Assembly (NCBI GenBank): GCA_946480585.1
Contig: CAMLKQ010000143.1
Coordinates: forward strand, 1-5,923
Length of the DNA stretch: 5,923 nucleotides
Direction of reading: 5' to 3'
Source of the DNA: an uncultured Kangiella sp.
Lineage (GTDB): Bacteria; Pseudomonadota; Gammaproteobacteria; Enterobacterales; DSM-103792
Position 1 is the first letter of the stretch, and each line of letters starts with the position of its first letter. Shown here one piece after another: positions 1-5,552 of the stretch. The notes under the pieces were generated by a model. It saw only the letters and a program-made list of their open reading frames with translations, had not been told where the DNA came from and ran no database searches. A program made the position numbers and the translations under genes.

Positions 1-416
1 AGCACCGACGGATCGGTCGGCACCTCGCGCCAGCCGGCAACGGTCAGCAATTCCTGGCGCAGCTGTTTGGTCAATTCGTCGCGGCAGCGCTTGGCGGCTT
101 CGGCGTCGGTCGGCAGGAACACCATGCCGACCGCGAACTGCGGGGTCAGGTGCAAATGGGCCTGACCGGCGTACTGGCGGAAAAACGCCTCCGGCATCGC
201 CATGAGGATGCCGCAGCCGTCGCCGGTCTTGCCGTCAGCGCCGATGGCGCCGCGGTGGGAAAGGTTGGCCAGTGCGGTCAGCGCGGTGGCGAGCAGCTCG
301 TGGCTGGCCTTGCCGGCCATGTCGGCAATCAGGCCAAAGCCGCAGTTGTCGCGCTCGTCACGCGGGCTGTAGAGCAGGCGGCTATTCCGGCAATGGGTCG
401 GGTTCTGGGACTGCAT
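1..416 (-). CDS. gltB: Glutamate synthase large subunit, N-terminal fragment (cut by window edge)
   Basis: This gene encodes the large subunit of NADPH-dependent glutamate synthase (GOGAT), the cytoplasmic enzyme that transfers the amide nitrogen of glutamine to 2-oxoglutarate. Only about 138 codons are inside the window, covering the start of the class II glutamine amidotransferase domain. The translation carries the family signatures ERDNCGFGLIA (residues 21-31), LSHRGAIGADGKTGDGCGIL shortly after it, and VGMVFLP and GWREVPT further on. Cys25 is the expected catalytic nucleophile. In this family it becomes the mature N-terminus after removal of a short propeptide, which here would be 24 residues. 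The chosen ATG (416-414) has a GGAG Shine-Dalgarno eight bases upstream on the minus strand. No other start is needed to reach the conserved part. The partner gene gltD, if linked, would lie beyond the left edge. Identification is firm from motif order and spacing. Confidence 0.96.
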   Translation of the reverse strand, partial: MQSQNPTHCRNSRLLYSPRDERDNCGFGLIADMAGKASHELLATALTALANLSHRGAIGADGKTGDGCGILMAMPEAFFRQYAGQAHLHLTPQFAVGMVFLPTDAEAAKRCRDELTKQLRQELLTVAGWREVPTDPSV

Positions 417-441
417 GGACCGGTCTCCGTAACGGGTCAAT

Positions 442-483
442 GCAGCAGCATGGATGGCTGTCAGGGGATATTTATGCTGCTGC
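442..483. repeat. 10-bp inverted repeat in the gltB upstream region
   Basis: GCAGCAGCAT (442-451) and ATGCTGCTGC (474-483) are perfect reverse complements separated by 22 bases. A further partial copy, GCAGCA (487-492), follows on the plus strand and forms a tighter 6-bp inverted repeat with TGCTGC (478-483). The cluster overlaps the candidate gltB -10 element and spacer, so it may be an operator or, in part, a leader RNA structure. The function is not known from the sequence. Confidence 0.5.
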
Positions 484-499
484 CGTGCAGCAATACCAA
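471..499 (-). promoter_or_regulatory. Candidate sigma70-type promoter for gltB
   Basis: On the minus strand, TTGGTA (499-494, four of six matches to the -35 consensus) is followed after exactly 17 bases by CATAAA (476-471, four of six matches to -10). This would start transcription near 464 and give a leader of roughly 48 bases before the gltB ATG. The spacer contains the inverted repeat TGCTGC-ACG-GCAGCA, which could be an operator. Both hexamers are imperfect, so this is only a plausible site. Confidence 0.3.
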
Positions 500-545
500 G
501 AAAATCGGCTTTATTGAAGAGGTATATCGAAAATTTATGCGGAGA

Positions 546-562
546 TATGCATGGAATGCATA
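546..562. repeat. Perfect 17-bp palindrome (7-bp arms, 3-bp centre), operator-like
   Basis: TATGCAT and ATGCATA form perfect arms around a GGA centre. The site lies 130 to 146 bases upstream of the gltB ATG and about 47 bases past the stop of the GlxA-like regulator gene. It has no T-run on either side and its stem is AT-rich, so a transcription-factor site is more likely than a terminator. A second, weaker palindrome, TGAAT-TCGT-ATTCA, follows at 574-587. Neither matches an operator I can name. Confidence 0.5.
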
Positions 563-608
563 ACTGACTGCGGTGAATTCGTATTCAGCTTCCGGTTGCC
601 GCGCGTTG

Positions 609-1634
609 TCAGCCACTCAACGCCCGCCGCATGGCGCCGAAGCGTTTGCGGTACTGGGCCGGGGTCAGGTTGACTTGGCGGCGGAACAGGCGGCTGAAAA
701 AGCCGGCGTCCTCATAGCCCACCTCGTTGGCGATGGCCTCGATGGGCGCCTCGGTGGCCTCCAGCATCTGCTTGGCTTCTTCCAGCCGCAGTGTGTGCAC
801 GTACTCCAGCGGCGACATGCCGGTCGCTTGCTGAAACCGGCGCTTGAACGAGCGCTCGGCGAGCCCGCTCAACCGGACCATCGCCGCCACCGGCGCCGGC
901 GCTTGATAGTTCTCGGCGATCCAGGTCTGGCAGCGTGCGATCACCGCGTCTTCGACTTGCCGGGTTCGCGCCAGCCGGGCAAACGGTTGCTGACCGATAT
1001 CGTGCCAATCGATCAGATTGATGCGCGCCGTTTCCATCGCGACATCTACGTTGCTGTAGCGGGCTATCAGATACAACCCGAGATCCAGCCACGAGGTGCC
1101 ACCGCCCGCCATGACGAGCCGCTGGGCATCGCCCGACACCACCAACGCCTGCTGTGGTCGCACATTCACCCGTGGAAACTGCCGCTTGAGGATGTCGCAC
1201 CACGCCCAATGGGTGGTGGCGTCGTAGCCATCGAGCAACCCGGCTTCGGCCAGCAACATCGCGCCGGAACACACCGTCGCGATGGTTGTGCCGGCGGCAT
1301 AGTGCTGACGCAGCCAAGCTTTCTCGGCGTCAAAGCCGGTGAACGCGGCGCCCGGCGGAATGGTGACTTCCGGCACGCAGATCACATCCAGTGGCGGGCA
1401 GTCCTCCAACCGCAACTGCGGCACCAGACTGATGCCATTGCCGGTGACAAACGGCGCGGTATCGGCGGCCACCAGAATCGGCTGCAACGGACCATTGCTC
1501 GGAATACCGCGCACGATCACATCCCAGTCGCGACGCGCCGACAGGAACAAGTCATACAAGCCGTGAACAACCGACGCAGCGGTCTGCGGGAAACACAGGA
1601 TGGCGATGCGGACAGGCGTATCAGTAGCGGTCAT
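609..1634 (-). CDS. GlxA-family transcriptional regulator: DJ-1/PfpI-like domain plus AraC-type HTH
   Basis: This 341-residue protein is a cytoplasmic DNA-binding regulator. Residues about 8-190 form a DJ-1/PfpI (class I glutamine amidotransferase-like) domain. It has a nucleophile-elbow sequence ATVCSGAMLLAEAGLLDG with Cys122, then ATTHW with His142, the usual positions for this family. Residues about 230-333 form the AraC/XylS double helix-turn-helix domain: the first helix pair lies around LSGLAERSFKRRFQQATGMS, and the signature is ANEVGYEDAGFFSRLFRRQ followed by LTPAQYRKRF. The length is typical of GlxA-type regulators. The ATG at 1634 has no strong Shine-Dalgarno, but the start fits the family N-terminus (VRIAILCFPQT). 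The gene diverges from the hydroxylase/methyltransferase pair across a 97-bp gap, which suggests that it controls that operon and itself. In characterised relatives the N-terminal domain is thought to sense a small molecule rather than act as an amidase. The ligand here is unknown. Confidence 0.93.
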   Translation of the reverse strand: MTATDTPVRIAILCFPQTAASVVHGLYDLFLSARRDWDVIVRGIPSNGPLQPILVAADTAPFVTGNGISLVPQLRLEDCPPLDVICVPEVTIPPGAAFTGFDAEKAWLRQHYAAGTTIATVCSGAMLLAEAGLLDGYDATTHWAWCDILKRQFPRVNVRPQQALVVSGDAQRLVMAGGGTSWLDLGLYLIARYSNVDVAMETARINLIDWHDIGQQPFARLARTRQVEDAVIARCQTWIAENYQAPAPVAAMVRLSGLAERSFKRRFQQATGMSPLEYVHTLRLEEAKQMLEATEAPIEAIANEVGYEDAGFFSRLFRRQVNLTPAQYRKRFGAMRRALSG

Positions 1635-1731
1635 GGCCGATTTGTCCGGTTTGTTGCCGAAATGGCTTTAGTGGCGACTGCAACGGCCACGTAAGGTTGG
1701 CACCGTCCATTTAATCGCAAGGAGCAAGGAC
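1635..1731. promoter_or_regulatory. Divergent intergenic control region
   Basis: This 97-bp gap separates the GlxA-like regulator start from the hydroxylase start and must hold both promoters. I see an inverted repeat, GTGGC (1671-1675) and GCCAC (1686-1690), ten bases apart. A weak -10-like TTTAGT lies at 1667-1672, with TTGTCC at 1642-1647 as a poor -35 at a long 19-base spacing. TTTAAT at 1710-1715 also resembles a -10 but is too close to the ribosome binding site to be convincing. AAGGAG (1719-1724) is a good Shine-Dalgarno for the ATG at 1732. Confidence 0.35.
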
Positions 1732-2490
1732 ATGCCAAGTTTGTTTGAGTTGTTGCAAGACCCGATCGCGCTGAGTGTGATCGGCATTTATCTGGCCCTG
1801 ATCGCACTCGAAGCGCTGTTCCCCGGCAGACCGCTACCGACCATCAAAGGCTGGCGCCTGCGCGGCATGACGGCATTCGTCGTGTATTTTTTGCTGTCGA
1901 GTTATCTGCCACTGCTGTGGACCGAATGGCTGCTGCAATGGCAATGGTTCGATCTGAGTCAACTCGATACCGTCACCGGCGTCGTGGTGGGGTTGCTGGT
2001 GTATGAAGCCGGTGCGTATGTCTGGCACCGCAGCATGCACCGCTTTGATCTGCTCTGGCGCGGATTGCACCAGATGCATCACAGCGCTGAGCGGCTCGAT
2101 GCATTCAGCGCATTCTGGTTCAGTCCGCTCGACATGATCGGCTGGACCGCACTCACCAGTCTGTGCCTGACCGTGGTGGTCGGCCTCAGTGCCGAAGCCA
2201 GCACCATTACGCTGCTGATCCTGACTTTGTTGGCGGTGTTCCAGCACACCAATCTGCGCACGCCGCAATGGCTCGGCTATTTCGTGCAGCGGCCGGAGAG
2301 CCATTCGCATCATCACGGTCGCGGTGTGCACAACGCCAACTACGCCGATCTGCCGGTGTTCGATTTGCTGTTCGGCACTTTCAATAACCCCGCGGAATTC
2401 GCCGACGCCACCGGCTTTTACGACGGCGCCTCGCGCCGCATCGCCGACATGCTGCAGTTTCGTGATGTCAGTCAACCTGCCACCCGCTAA
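1732..2490 (+). CDS. Sterol desaturase / fatty acid hydroxylase family membrane enzyme
   Basis: This 252-residue integral membrane protein belongs to the fatty acid hydroxylase superfamily of non-haem di-iron enzymes, which hydroxylate or desaturate lipid substrates at the membrane. All the expected histidine boxes are present: HRSMH (99-103), HQMHH (113-117), a lone histidine in FQHTN (His172), and HSHHH (191-195) with HNANY just after. Hydrophobic stretches at about 10-31, 46-64, 80-97 and 131-170 fit a four-span topology with the histidines on the cytoplasmic face. The C-terminal PVFDLLFGTF block is also typical of the family. The start has AAGGAG upstream at normal spacing. The gene probably forms an operon with the methyltransferase 26 bases downstream. 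The substrate cannot be read from the sequence. Bacterial members act on sterols, carotenoids, fatty acids or ether lipids, so the name 'sterol desaturase' describes the family only. Confidence 0.93.
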   Translation: MPSLFELLQDPIALSVIGIYLALIALEALFPGRPLPTIKGWRLRGMTAFVVYFLLSSYLPLLWTEWLLQWQWFDLSQLDTVTGVVVGLLVYEAGAYVWHRSMHRFDLLWRGLHQMHHSAERLDAFSAFWFSPLDMIGWTALTSLCLTVVVGLSAEASTITLLILTLLAVFQHTNLRTPQWLGYFVQRPESHSHHHGRGVHNANYADLPVFDLLFGTFNNPAEFADATGFYDGASRRIADMLQFRDVSQPATR

Positions 2491-2505
2491 TGCTATTCCT
2501 GTATC

Positions 2506-2509
2506 GGAG
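2506..2509 (+). promoter_or_regulatory. Shine-Dalgarno that sets the methyltransferase start
   Basis: GGAG lies seven bases before the ATG at 2517. It falls downstream of the alternative ATG at 2490, so it supports the shorter 328-residue product. Confidence 0.7.
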
Positions 2510-2516
2510 ATTCATC

Positions 2517-3503
2517 ATGAGCAAATACCGTCTGCAACTGCCGCAATTGCACGATCAGTTTTTCTTGACCGACAGCGGTCTGGAAACCACGCTGATTTTT
2601 CATCAGGGCCTGGAGCTGCCGTACTTCGCCGCGTTTGATTTGCTGCGCAGCGAAGACGGCACGGCGATTTTGCGCCGCTACTACGATCAACACGCCGAGT
2701 TGGCGCGCCAGCATGGCCTCGGCGCCATTCTGGAAGCCCCGACCTGGCGGGCCAGCGCCGACTGGGGCCGTAAACTCGGCCACGACGACGCCAGTTTGCG
2801 CGCGCTGAATCGCCGCGCGATCGCCCTGATGCTGGAGATTCGGCAGCGCTGGGAAACGCCACAACAACCGATGGTGATCAGCGGCAATCTCGGACCACGT
2901 GGTGACGGTTATCACGTCGAACACAAGATGACGGTCGATGAGGCGCGCGCTTATCACAGCGCGCAAATCGCCACGTTCGCCGACACCGCCGCCGATCTGG
3001 TTTCCGTTTTCACCATGAACTATGTCGAGGAAGCGGCAGGGGTGATCCGCGCGGCGCGCGATTGGCGCATGCCGGTGGTGGCGTCGTTCACGCTGGAAAC
3101 CGACGGCCACCTGCCATCCGGTGAACCGTTGGCGGATGCCATCATGCGCACCGATGCACTGACCGACCATTACGCCGCGTATTACATGATCAACTGTGCG
3201 CACCCGGATCATTTCCGCCAGCGCCTGCACGGCGACGCACCGTGGTTGCAACGCATCGCCGGCGTACGCGCCAATGCCTCACGTCGCAGCCATGCCGAGC
3301 TCGATGAAAGCACCGAGCTGGATGCCGGCAATCCGGTTGAGCTCGGTCAGCAATATCGGGAACTGAAGCAGCTGCTGCCGGCGCTGCGCGTGGTGGGGGG
3401 GTGCTGTGGGACAGATCATCGTCACGTCGATGCGATTGGCCAGGCACTGCGAGCCAAAACGCCGAGCGGACATGCGTCAAACAAGGCAGTGGCCGTCTGC
3501 TGA
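2517..3503 (+). CDS. Homocysteine S-methyltransferase family protein
   Basis: This 328-residue cytoplasmic protein has the zinc-dependent homocysteine-binding TIM barrel. Family motifs appear in order: TDSGLETTL near the N-terminus, ISGNLGPRGDGY, VSVFTMNYVEEAAG, VVASFTLETDGHLPSG, INCAHP and VVGGCCGTDHRHVDAIG. The three zinc-binding cysteines are present: Cys227 in INCAHP and the pair Cys296-Cys297 in GGCCGT. The ATG at 2517 is preferred because GGAG at 2506-2509 lies seven bases upstream and MSKYRLQLPQ leads straight into the domain. An in-frame ATG at 2490 overlaps the previous stop but would add nine residues of unusual sequence. Characterised relatives (MmuM) methylate homocysteine from S-methylmethionine or S-adenosylmethionine to make methionine. 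This protein is divergent from MmuM near its N-terminus (FHQGLELPYFAAFDLL), so the true methyl donor or acceptor is uncertain. It is the last gene of the operon and is followed by a hairpin terminator. Confidence 0.92.
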   Translation: MSKYRLQLPQLHDQFFLTDSGLETTLIFHQGLELPYFAAFDLLRSEDGTAILRRYYDQHAELARQHGLGAILEAPTWRASADWGRKLGHDDASLRALNRRAIALMLEIRQRWETPQQPMVISGNLGPRGDGYHVEHKMTVDEARAYHSAQIATFADTAADLVSVFTMNYVEEAAGVIRAARDWRMPVVASFTLETDGHLPSGEPLADAIMRTDALTDHYAAYYMINCAHPDHFRQRLHGDAPWLQRIAGVRANASRRSHAELDESTELDAGNPVELGQQYRELKQLLPALRVVGGCCGTDHRHVDAIGQALRAKTPSGHASNKAVAVC

Positions 3504-3512
3504 TCCGGACAT

Positions 3513-3548
3513 GACATGGCCTGCGCCAATCGCGCAGGCCATGTCTTT
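3513..3548 (+). terminator. Rho-independent terminator after the hydroxylase/methyltransferase operon
   Basis: Positions 3513-3526 pair perfectly with 3532-3545, giving a 14-bp stem with a five-base loop (CAATC), followed by TTT and then mixed sequence. It begins ten bases after the methyltransferase stop. The T-run is short, but the stem is long and GC-rich. The opposite strand has no T-run after the stem, so efficient termination of the convergent LysR gene here is less certain. Confidence 0.7.
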
Positions 3549-3641
3549 GCTGCAGGTGCCCACTGAACGCATTGCAGCACCACCGCAGGTGTTGCCGCAT
3601 TTCAATTCGCGCAGCACAGGTTTCCGGACAAGCGGGATTGG

Positions 3642-4580
3642 TCAGCTACGGCCAGCCGCCTGCGGTGCCGATGCCGCGCTGGTGGTCCAGCCTTGCCACC
3701 AGACCGGGTCCTTCAGGGCATTGACCCACCATTGCAAAGCTTTGCCATCGAGCCGCTTCGGCGTCAGCAGATACAGCGGGGCGATCGGCTTGGGCCGTTC
3801 CAGCTGCTTTTCGATCAGTTCACCGTTGTTCAAATGGCTCTGCGCCAGGTGGCGAAACACATTGCCGATGCCGAGCCCGGCGATTTGCGCCGACAGTTTG
3901 TCGCGCATGGTCGGCACGGTCAGCGTGTCCTGTCCATCGAGAATGCCGAAGGTGCGCGGTGGCAAATTACGTGACGAATCCGCGACCGCCACCACCCGAT
4001 ACTGCTGCAGTTCGCTGAGCGGAATCGGCTCCGGCACCTTGGCTAACGGGTGGCTCGGCGCAACCGCAAACACCATGTCGATTTCACCGATCGGATGCGC
4101 TTTGTAGTCGAGGCCGGACGGCACTTCACCGGAGGCGCCGACCACCAAATCGGCGCGGCCAAATTTCATCGCTTCCCAGGCACCGCCCAGCACTTCTTCC
4201 TGCAAGCGGATGCGGGTGCCATGGCCTTCGGCGTAGAACCGCGCCAGCAGCGGGTACAGCGCCTCGATCGGCACCACAGTGTCGTAGGCAATGCGCAGCT
4301 CGGTTTCCCAACCGGTAGCAACCCGCTTGACCCGGCATTCCAGATCGCCTGCGGCCTGCAGCAACTGGCGGCCCTGATCGAGCAGCTCGCGACCGGCCAC
4401 GGTCAGCTTGGCACGGTGGCCGCTGCGGTCGAACAGCAGCACATCGAGGTCTTCTTCCAGCTTGCGGACCACGTAGGTCACCGCCGACGGCACCCGGTTC
4501 ATCTCCTCGGCGGCGGCGGCAAAGCTGCCTTTGCGGTCGATGGCATCGAGCACCAACAGGGCATCAAGGGTCAGTTTCAT
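3642..4580 (-). CDS. LysR-family transcriptional regulator, YhaJ-like
   Basis: This 312-residue LysR-type regulator has a winged helix-turn-helix at about residues 1-60 and a periplasmic-binding-protein-like effector domain at about 88-290. The N-terminal stretch (LDAIDRKGSFAAAAEEM, then VPSAVTY, KLEEDLDVLLFDRSGHRAKLT) and the effector-domain pieces LGGAWE, GRADLVVGA, VFAVAPSHPL and DKLSAQIAGLGIG closely resemble E. coli YhaJ as I remember it. YhaJ is known as a regulator of yqjF that responds to dinitrotoluene breakdown products. The ATG at 4580 is preferred to the in-frame ATG at 4604 because GGGGAG lies seven bases before it and the family begins at this point. The gene diverges from the pirin gene across a 168-bp gap that holds a LysR-type palindrome, so it probably activates pirin and controls itself. 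The C-terminal tail after WWQGW is low-complexity (alanine and serine rich) and likely not functional. Confidence 0.94.
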   Translation of the reverse strand: MKLTLDALLVLDAIDRKGSFAAAAEEMNRVPSAVTYVVRKLEEDLDVLLFDRSGHRAKLTVAGRELLDQGRQLLQAAGDLECRVKRVATGWETELRIAYDTVVPIEALYPLLARFYAEGHGTRIRLQEEVLGGAWEAMKFGRADLVVGASGEVPSGLDYKAHPIGEIDMVFAVAPSHPLAKVPEPIPLSELQQYRVVAVADSSRNLPPRTFGILDGQDTLTVPTMRDKLSAQIAGLGIGNVFRHLAQSHLNNGELIEKQLERPKPIAPLYLLTPKRLDGKALQWWVNALKDPVWWQGWTTSAASAPQAAGRS

Positions 4581-4603
4581 CAAAGGCTCCCCCCGGGATT
4601 TCA

Positions 4604-4618
4604 TTCAGTGTATCTGAA
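4604..4618. promoter_or_regulatory. LysR-type operator palindrome (T-N11-A box)
   Basis: TTCAG and CTGAA are perfect 5-bp arms around a TGTAT centre, and the site contains the T-N11-A pattern (4605 to 4617) typical of LysR-type recognition sites. Its centre, 4611, is about 64 bases upstream of the transcription start predicted from the -10 at 4663-4668. That is the classic location of the primary LysR recognition site. It also lies 24 to 38 bases upstream of the LysR start codon, which would allow autorepression. Assigning it to the adjacent regulator is inference. Confidence 0.6.
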
Positions 4619-4662
4619 CAAGGCCGTTAAATCCGCTCGCCCTACTCGCCAAAAAAGCTGTC

Positions 4663-4668
4663 TATGAT
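4663..4668 (+). promoter_or_regulatory. -10 element of the predicted pirin promoter
   Basis: TATGAT matches the -10 consensus at five of six positions. No good -35 hexamer exists at 16 to 18 bases upstream, as expected for a promoter that depends on an activator such as the adjacent LysR protein. The predicted start is near 4675, giving a leader of about 74 bases before the pirin ATG. Confidence 0.5.
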
Positions 4669-4690
4669 GACAACCATCCCGAGTGCGACG

Positions 4691-4736
4691 GGGCTTCAGC
4701 CAGCAGGACTGACGCCGGTTGAAGCCCAAATTTTTT
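4691..4736 (+). terminator. Terminator-like hairpin in the pirin leader (possible attenuator)
   Basis: Positions 4691-4701 can pair with 4717-4727 to form an 11-bp stem (one G-U pair; the outer eight pairs are perfect) around a 15-base loop. Three As and then six Ts (4731-4736) follow directly. This is the layout of an intrinsic terminator, but it lies between the predicted promoter and the pirin Shine-Dalgarno, not after a gene. It could act as an attenuator, or simply be a leader structure that protects the mRNA or exposes the ribosome site. No riboswitch class is recognisable. Confidence 0.5.
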
Positions 4737-4737
4737 G

Positions 4738-4745
4738 AAGGAGGT
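4738..4745 (+). promoter_or_regulatory. Strong Shine-Dalgarno that sets the pirin start
   Basis: AAGGAGGT is a full-length match to the 16S anti-Shine-Dalgarno, only three bases before the ATG at 4749. The spacing is tight but the match is very strong. The site begins two bases after the T-run of the leader hairpin. Confidence 0.8.
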
Positions 4746-4748
4746 CCG

Positions 4749-5450
4749 ATGATCACGCTCCGCCCTGCGTCCGAACGCGGCCACGCCAACCACGGCTGGC
4801 TGAACAGCTGGCACAGCTTCTCGTTTGCCGAATACCAGGATCCGGCCCATGTCCGGTTCGGCATGCTGCGGGTGCTGAACGATGACACCGTGGCGCCGCG
4901 TGGCGGCTTTGCCCCGCACCCGCACCGCGACATGGAAATCATCAGCTATGTGCTGTCGGGCGGCTTGCAGCACAAGGACTCGATGGGCAACGGTTCGGTG
5001 ATCCGCCGTGGCGATGTCCAACGCATGAGCGCCGGCACCGGCGTCGTGCACAGCGAGTTCAACGCTTCCGAAAGCGAGTCGGTGCATTTTCTGCAGATCT
5101 GGATTTTCCCGGAACGCGCTGGCCTCGAACCGAGCTATGAACAGATCCATGTGCCGGACGCCGACAAGCGCGGCAAACTGCAGCTGATTGCATCGCGCCA
5201 CGGCAACGAACGGGTCGTCACCGTGCATCAGGACGTGACGATCGCGGCCGGGCTGTTCGACGGCGCGGAAAGCGAAACCCGCGCGCTGCAACGCGACCGC
5301 TTGTATTACCTGCATGTCACGCAGGGCGCCATTACCGTCAACGGCCAGCGCCTGCAGGCCGGCGACGCGTTGAAATTTCAGGAAGAAGAAACGCTTCGGC
5401 TAGAACAAGGCCAAGACGCCGAAGTGCTGTTGTTTGATCTGGCCGCCTGA
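4749..5450 (+). CDS. Pirin family protein (bicupin, YhhW/YhaK-like)
   Basis: This 233-residue cytoplasmic bicupin belongs to the pirin family. The N-terminal cupin carries the complete metal site: His57 and His59 in HPHRDMEI, then His101 and Glu103 in SAGTGVVHSEFN, numbered as in E. coli YhhW. Other family blocks are ERGHANHGWL, HSFSFAEYQDP, DSMGN, QIWIFPE and the C-terminal EVLLFDL. The length matches the short bacterial pirins. The start at 4749 is set by the AAGGAGGT ribosome site and by the conserved beginning MITLRPASERG; a longer reading frame opening with TTG at 4719 would run through the leader hairpin. Bacterial pirins such as YhhW cleave quercetin in vitro, and family members have been linked to redox or metal sensing, but the physiological substrate is uncertain. 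It is likely controlled by the divergent LysR regulator and may be co-transcribed with the DoxX gene 102 bases downstream. Confidence 0.95.
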   Translation: MITLRPASERGHANHGWLNSWHSFSFAEYQDPAHVRFGMLRVLNDDTVAPRGGFAPHPHRDMEIISYVLSGGLQHKDSMGNGSVIRRGDVQRMSAGTGVVHSEFNASESESVHFLQIWIFPERAGLEPSYEQIHVPDADKRGKLQLIASRHGNERVVTVHQDVTIAAGLFDGAESETRALQRDRLYYLHVTQGAITVNGQRLQAGDALKFQEEETLRLEQGQDAEVLLFDLAA

Positions 5451-5498
5451 TCGCCCTGTGCGATCCCGCTGCCGGAGTTGGCCACTTAACTCACTGTT

Positions 5499-5533
5499 TG
5501 CAACGCAACCACTGAACTGACTGCAACCCAACC
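5499..5533 (+). repeat. Imperfect 12-bp direct repeat upstream of the DoxX gene
   Basis: TGCAACGCAACC (5499-5510) recurs as TGCAACCCAACC (5522-5533) with one mismatch, 23 bases apart, or about two helical turns. A CTGAA half-site (5512-5516), identical to one arm of the LysR palindrome, lies between the copies. No convincing promoter is visible in the 102-bp gap, so the repeat may be a regulator site or chance. Confidence 0.35.
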
Positions 5534-5552
5534 TGTTACTGGAGATACTCAC

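Noticed and set aside
150..563. A 137-codon plus-strand open frame over the gltB start
   Set aside because: It is antisense to the unmistakable GltB N-terminus and runs into the intergenic gap without a ribosome site.
573..1694. A 373-codon plus-strand open frame opposite the GlxA-like regulator
   Set aside because: It is antisense to a gene with clear DJ-1 and AraC motifs. Its translation is rich in Arg, His and Gln with no recognisable domain, typical of antisense frames in GC-rich DNA.
2490..2516. A longer methyltransferase start at the ATG that overlaps the upstream stop
   Set aside because: The good GGAG lies after this codon and correctly before the ATG at 2517, and the nine extra residues do not look like the family.
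1834..3251. Long minus-strand open frames (1834-2475 and 2493-3251) opposite the hydroxylase and methyltransferase
   Set aside because: No domain is recognisable, composition is antisense-like, and the opposite strand codes for well-conserved enzymes.
3549..3641. The convergent gap between the methyltransferase terminator and the LysR stop, with repeated GCAGGTG and TCCGGACA words
   Set aside because: The repeats are short and no open frame, strong hairpin with a T-run, or promoter is evident, so I leave it unassigned.
4581..4604. A longer LysR start at ATG 4604
   Set aside because: The extra eight residues are encoded by the Shine-Dalgarno region (GGGGAG) of the better start at 4580.
4719..4748. 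A longer pirin start at TTG 4719
   Set aside because: It has no ribosome site, would read through the leader hairpin and the Shine-Dalgarno, and the family begins at the ATG at 4749.
4050..5315. Open frames at 4050-4667 (plus) and 4662-5315 (minus) opposite the LysR and pirin genes
   Set aside because: They are shadows of strongly supported genes, with no ribosome site or family motif.
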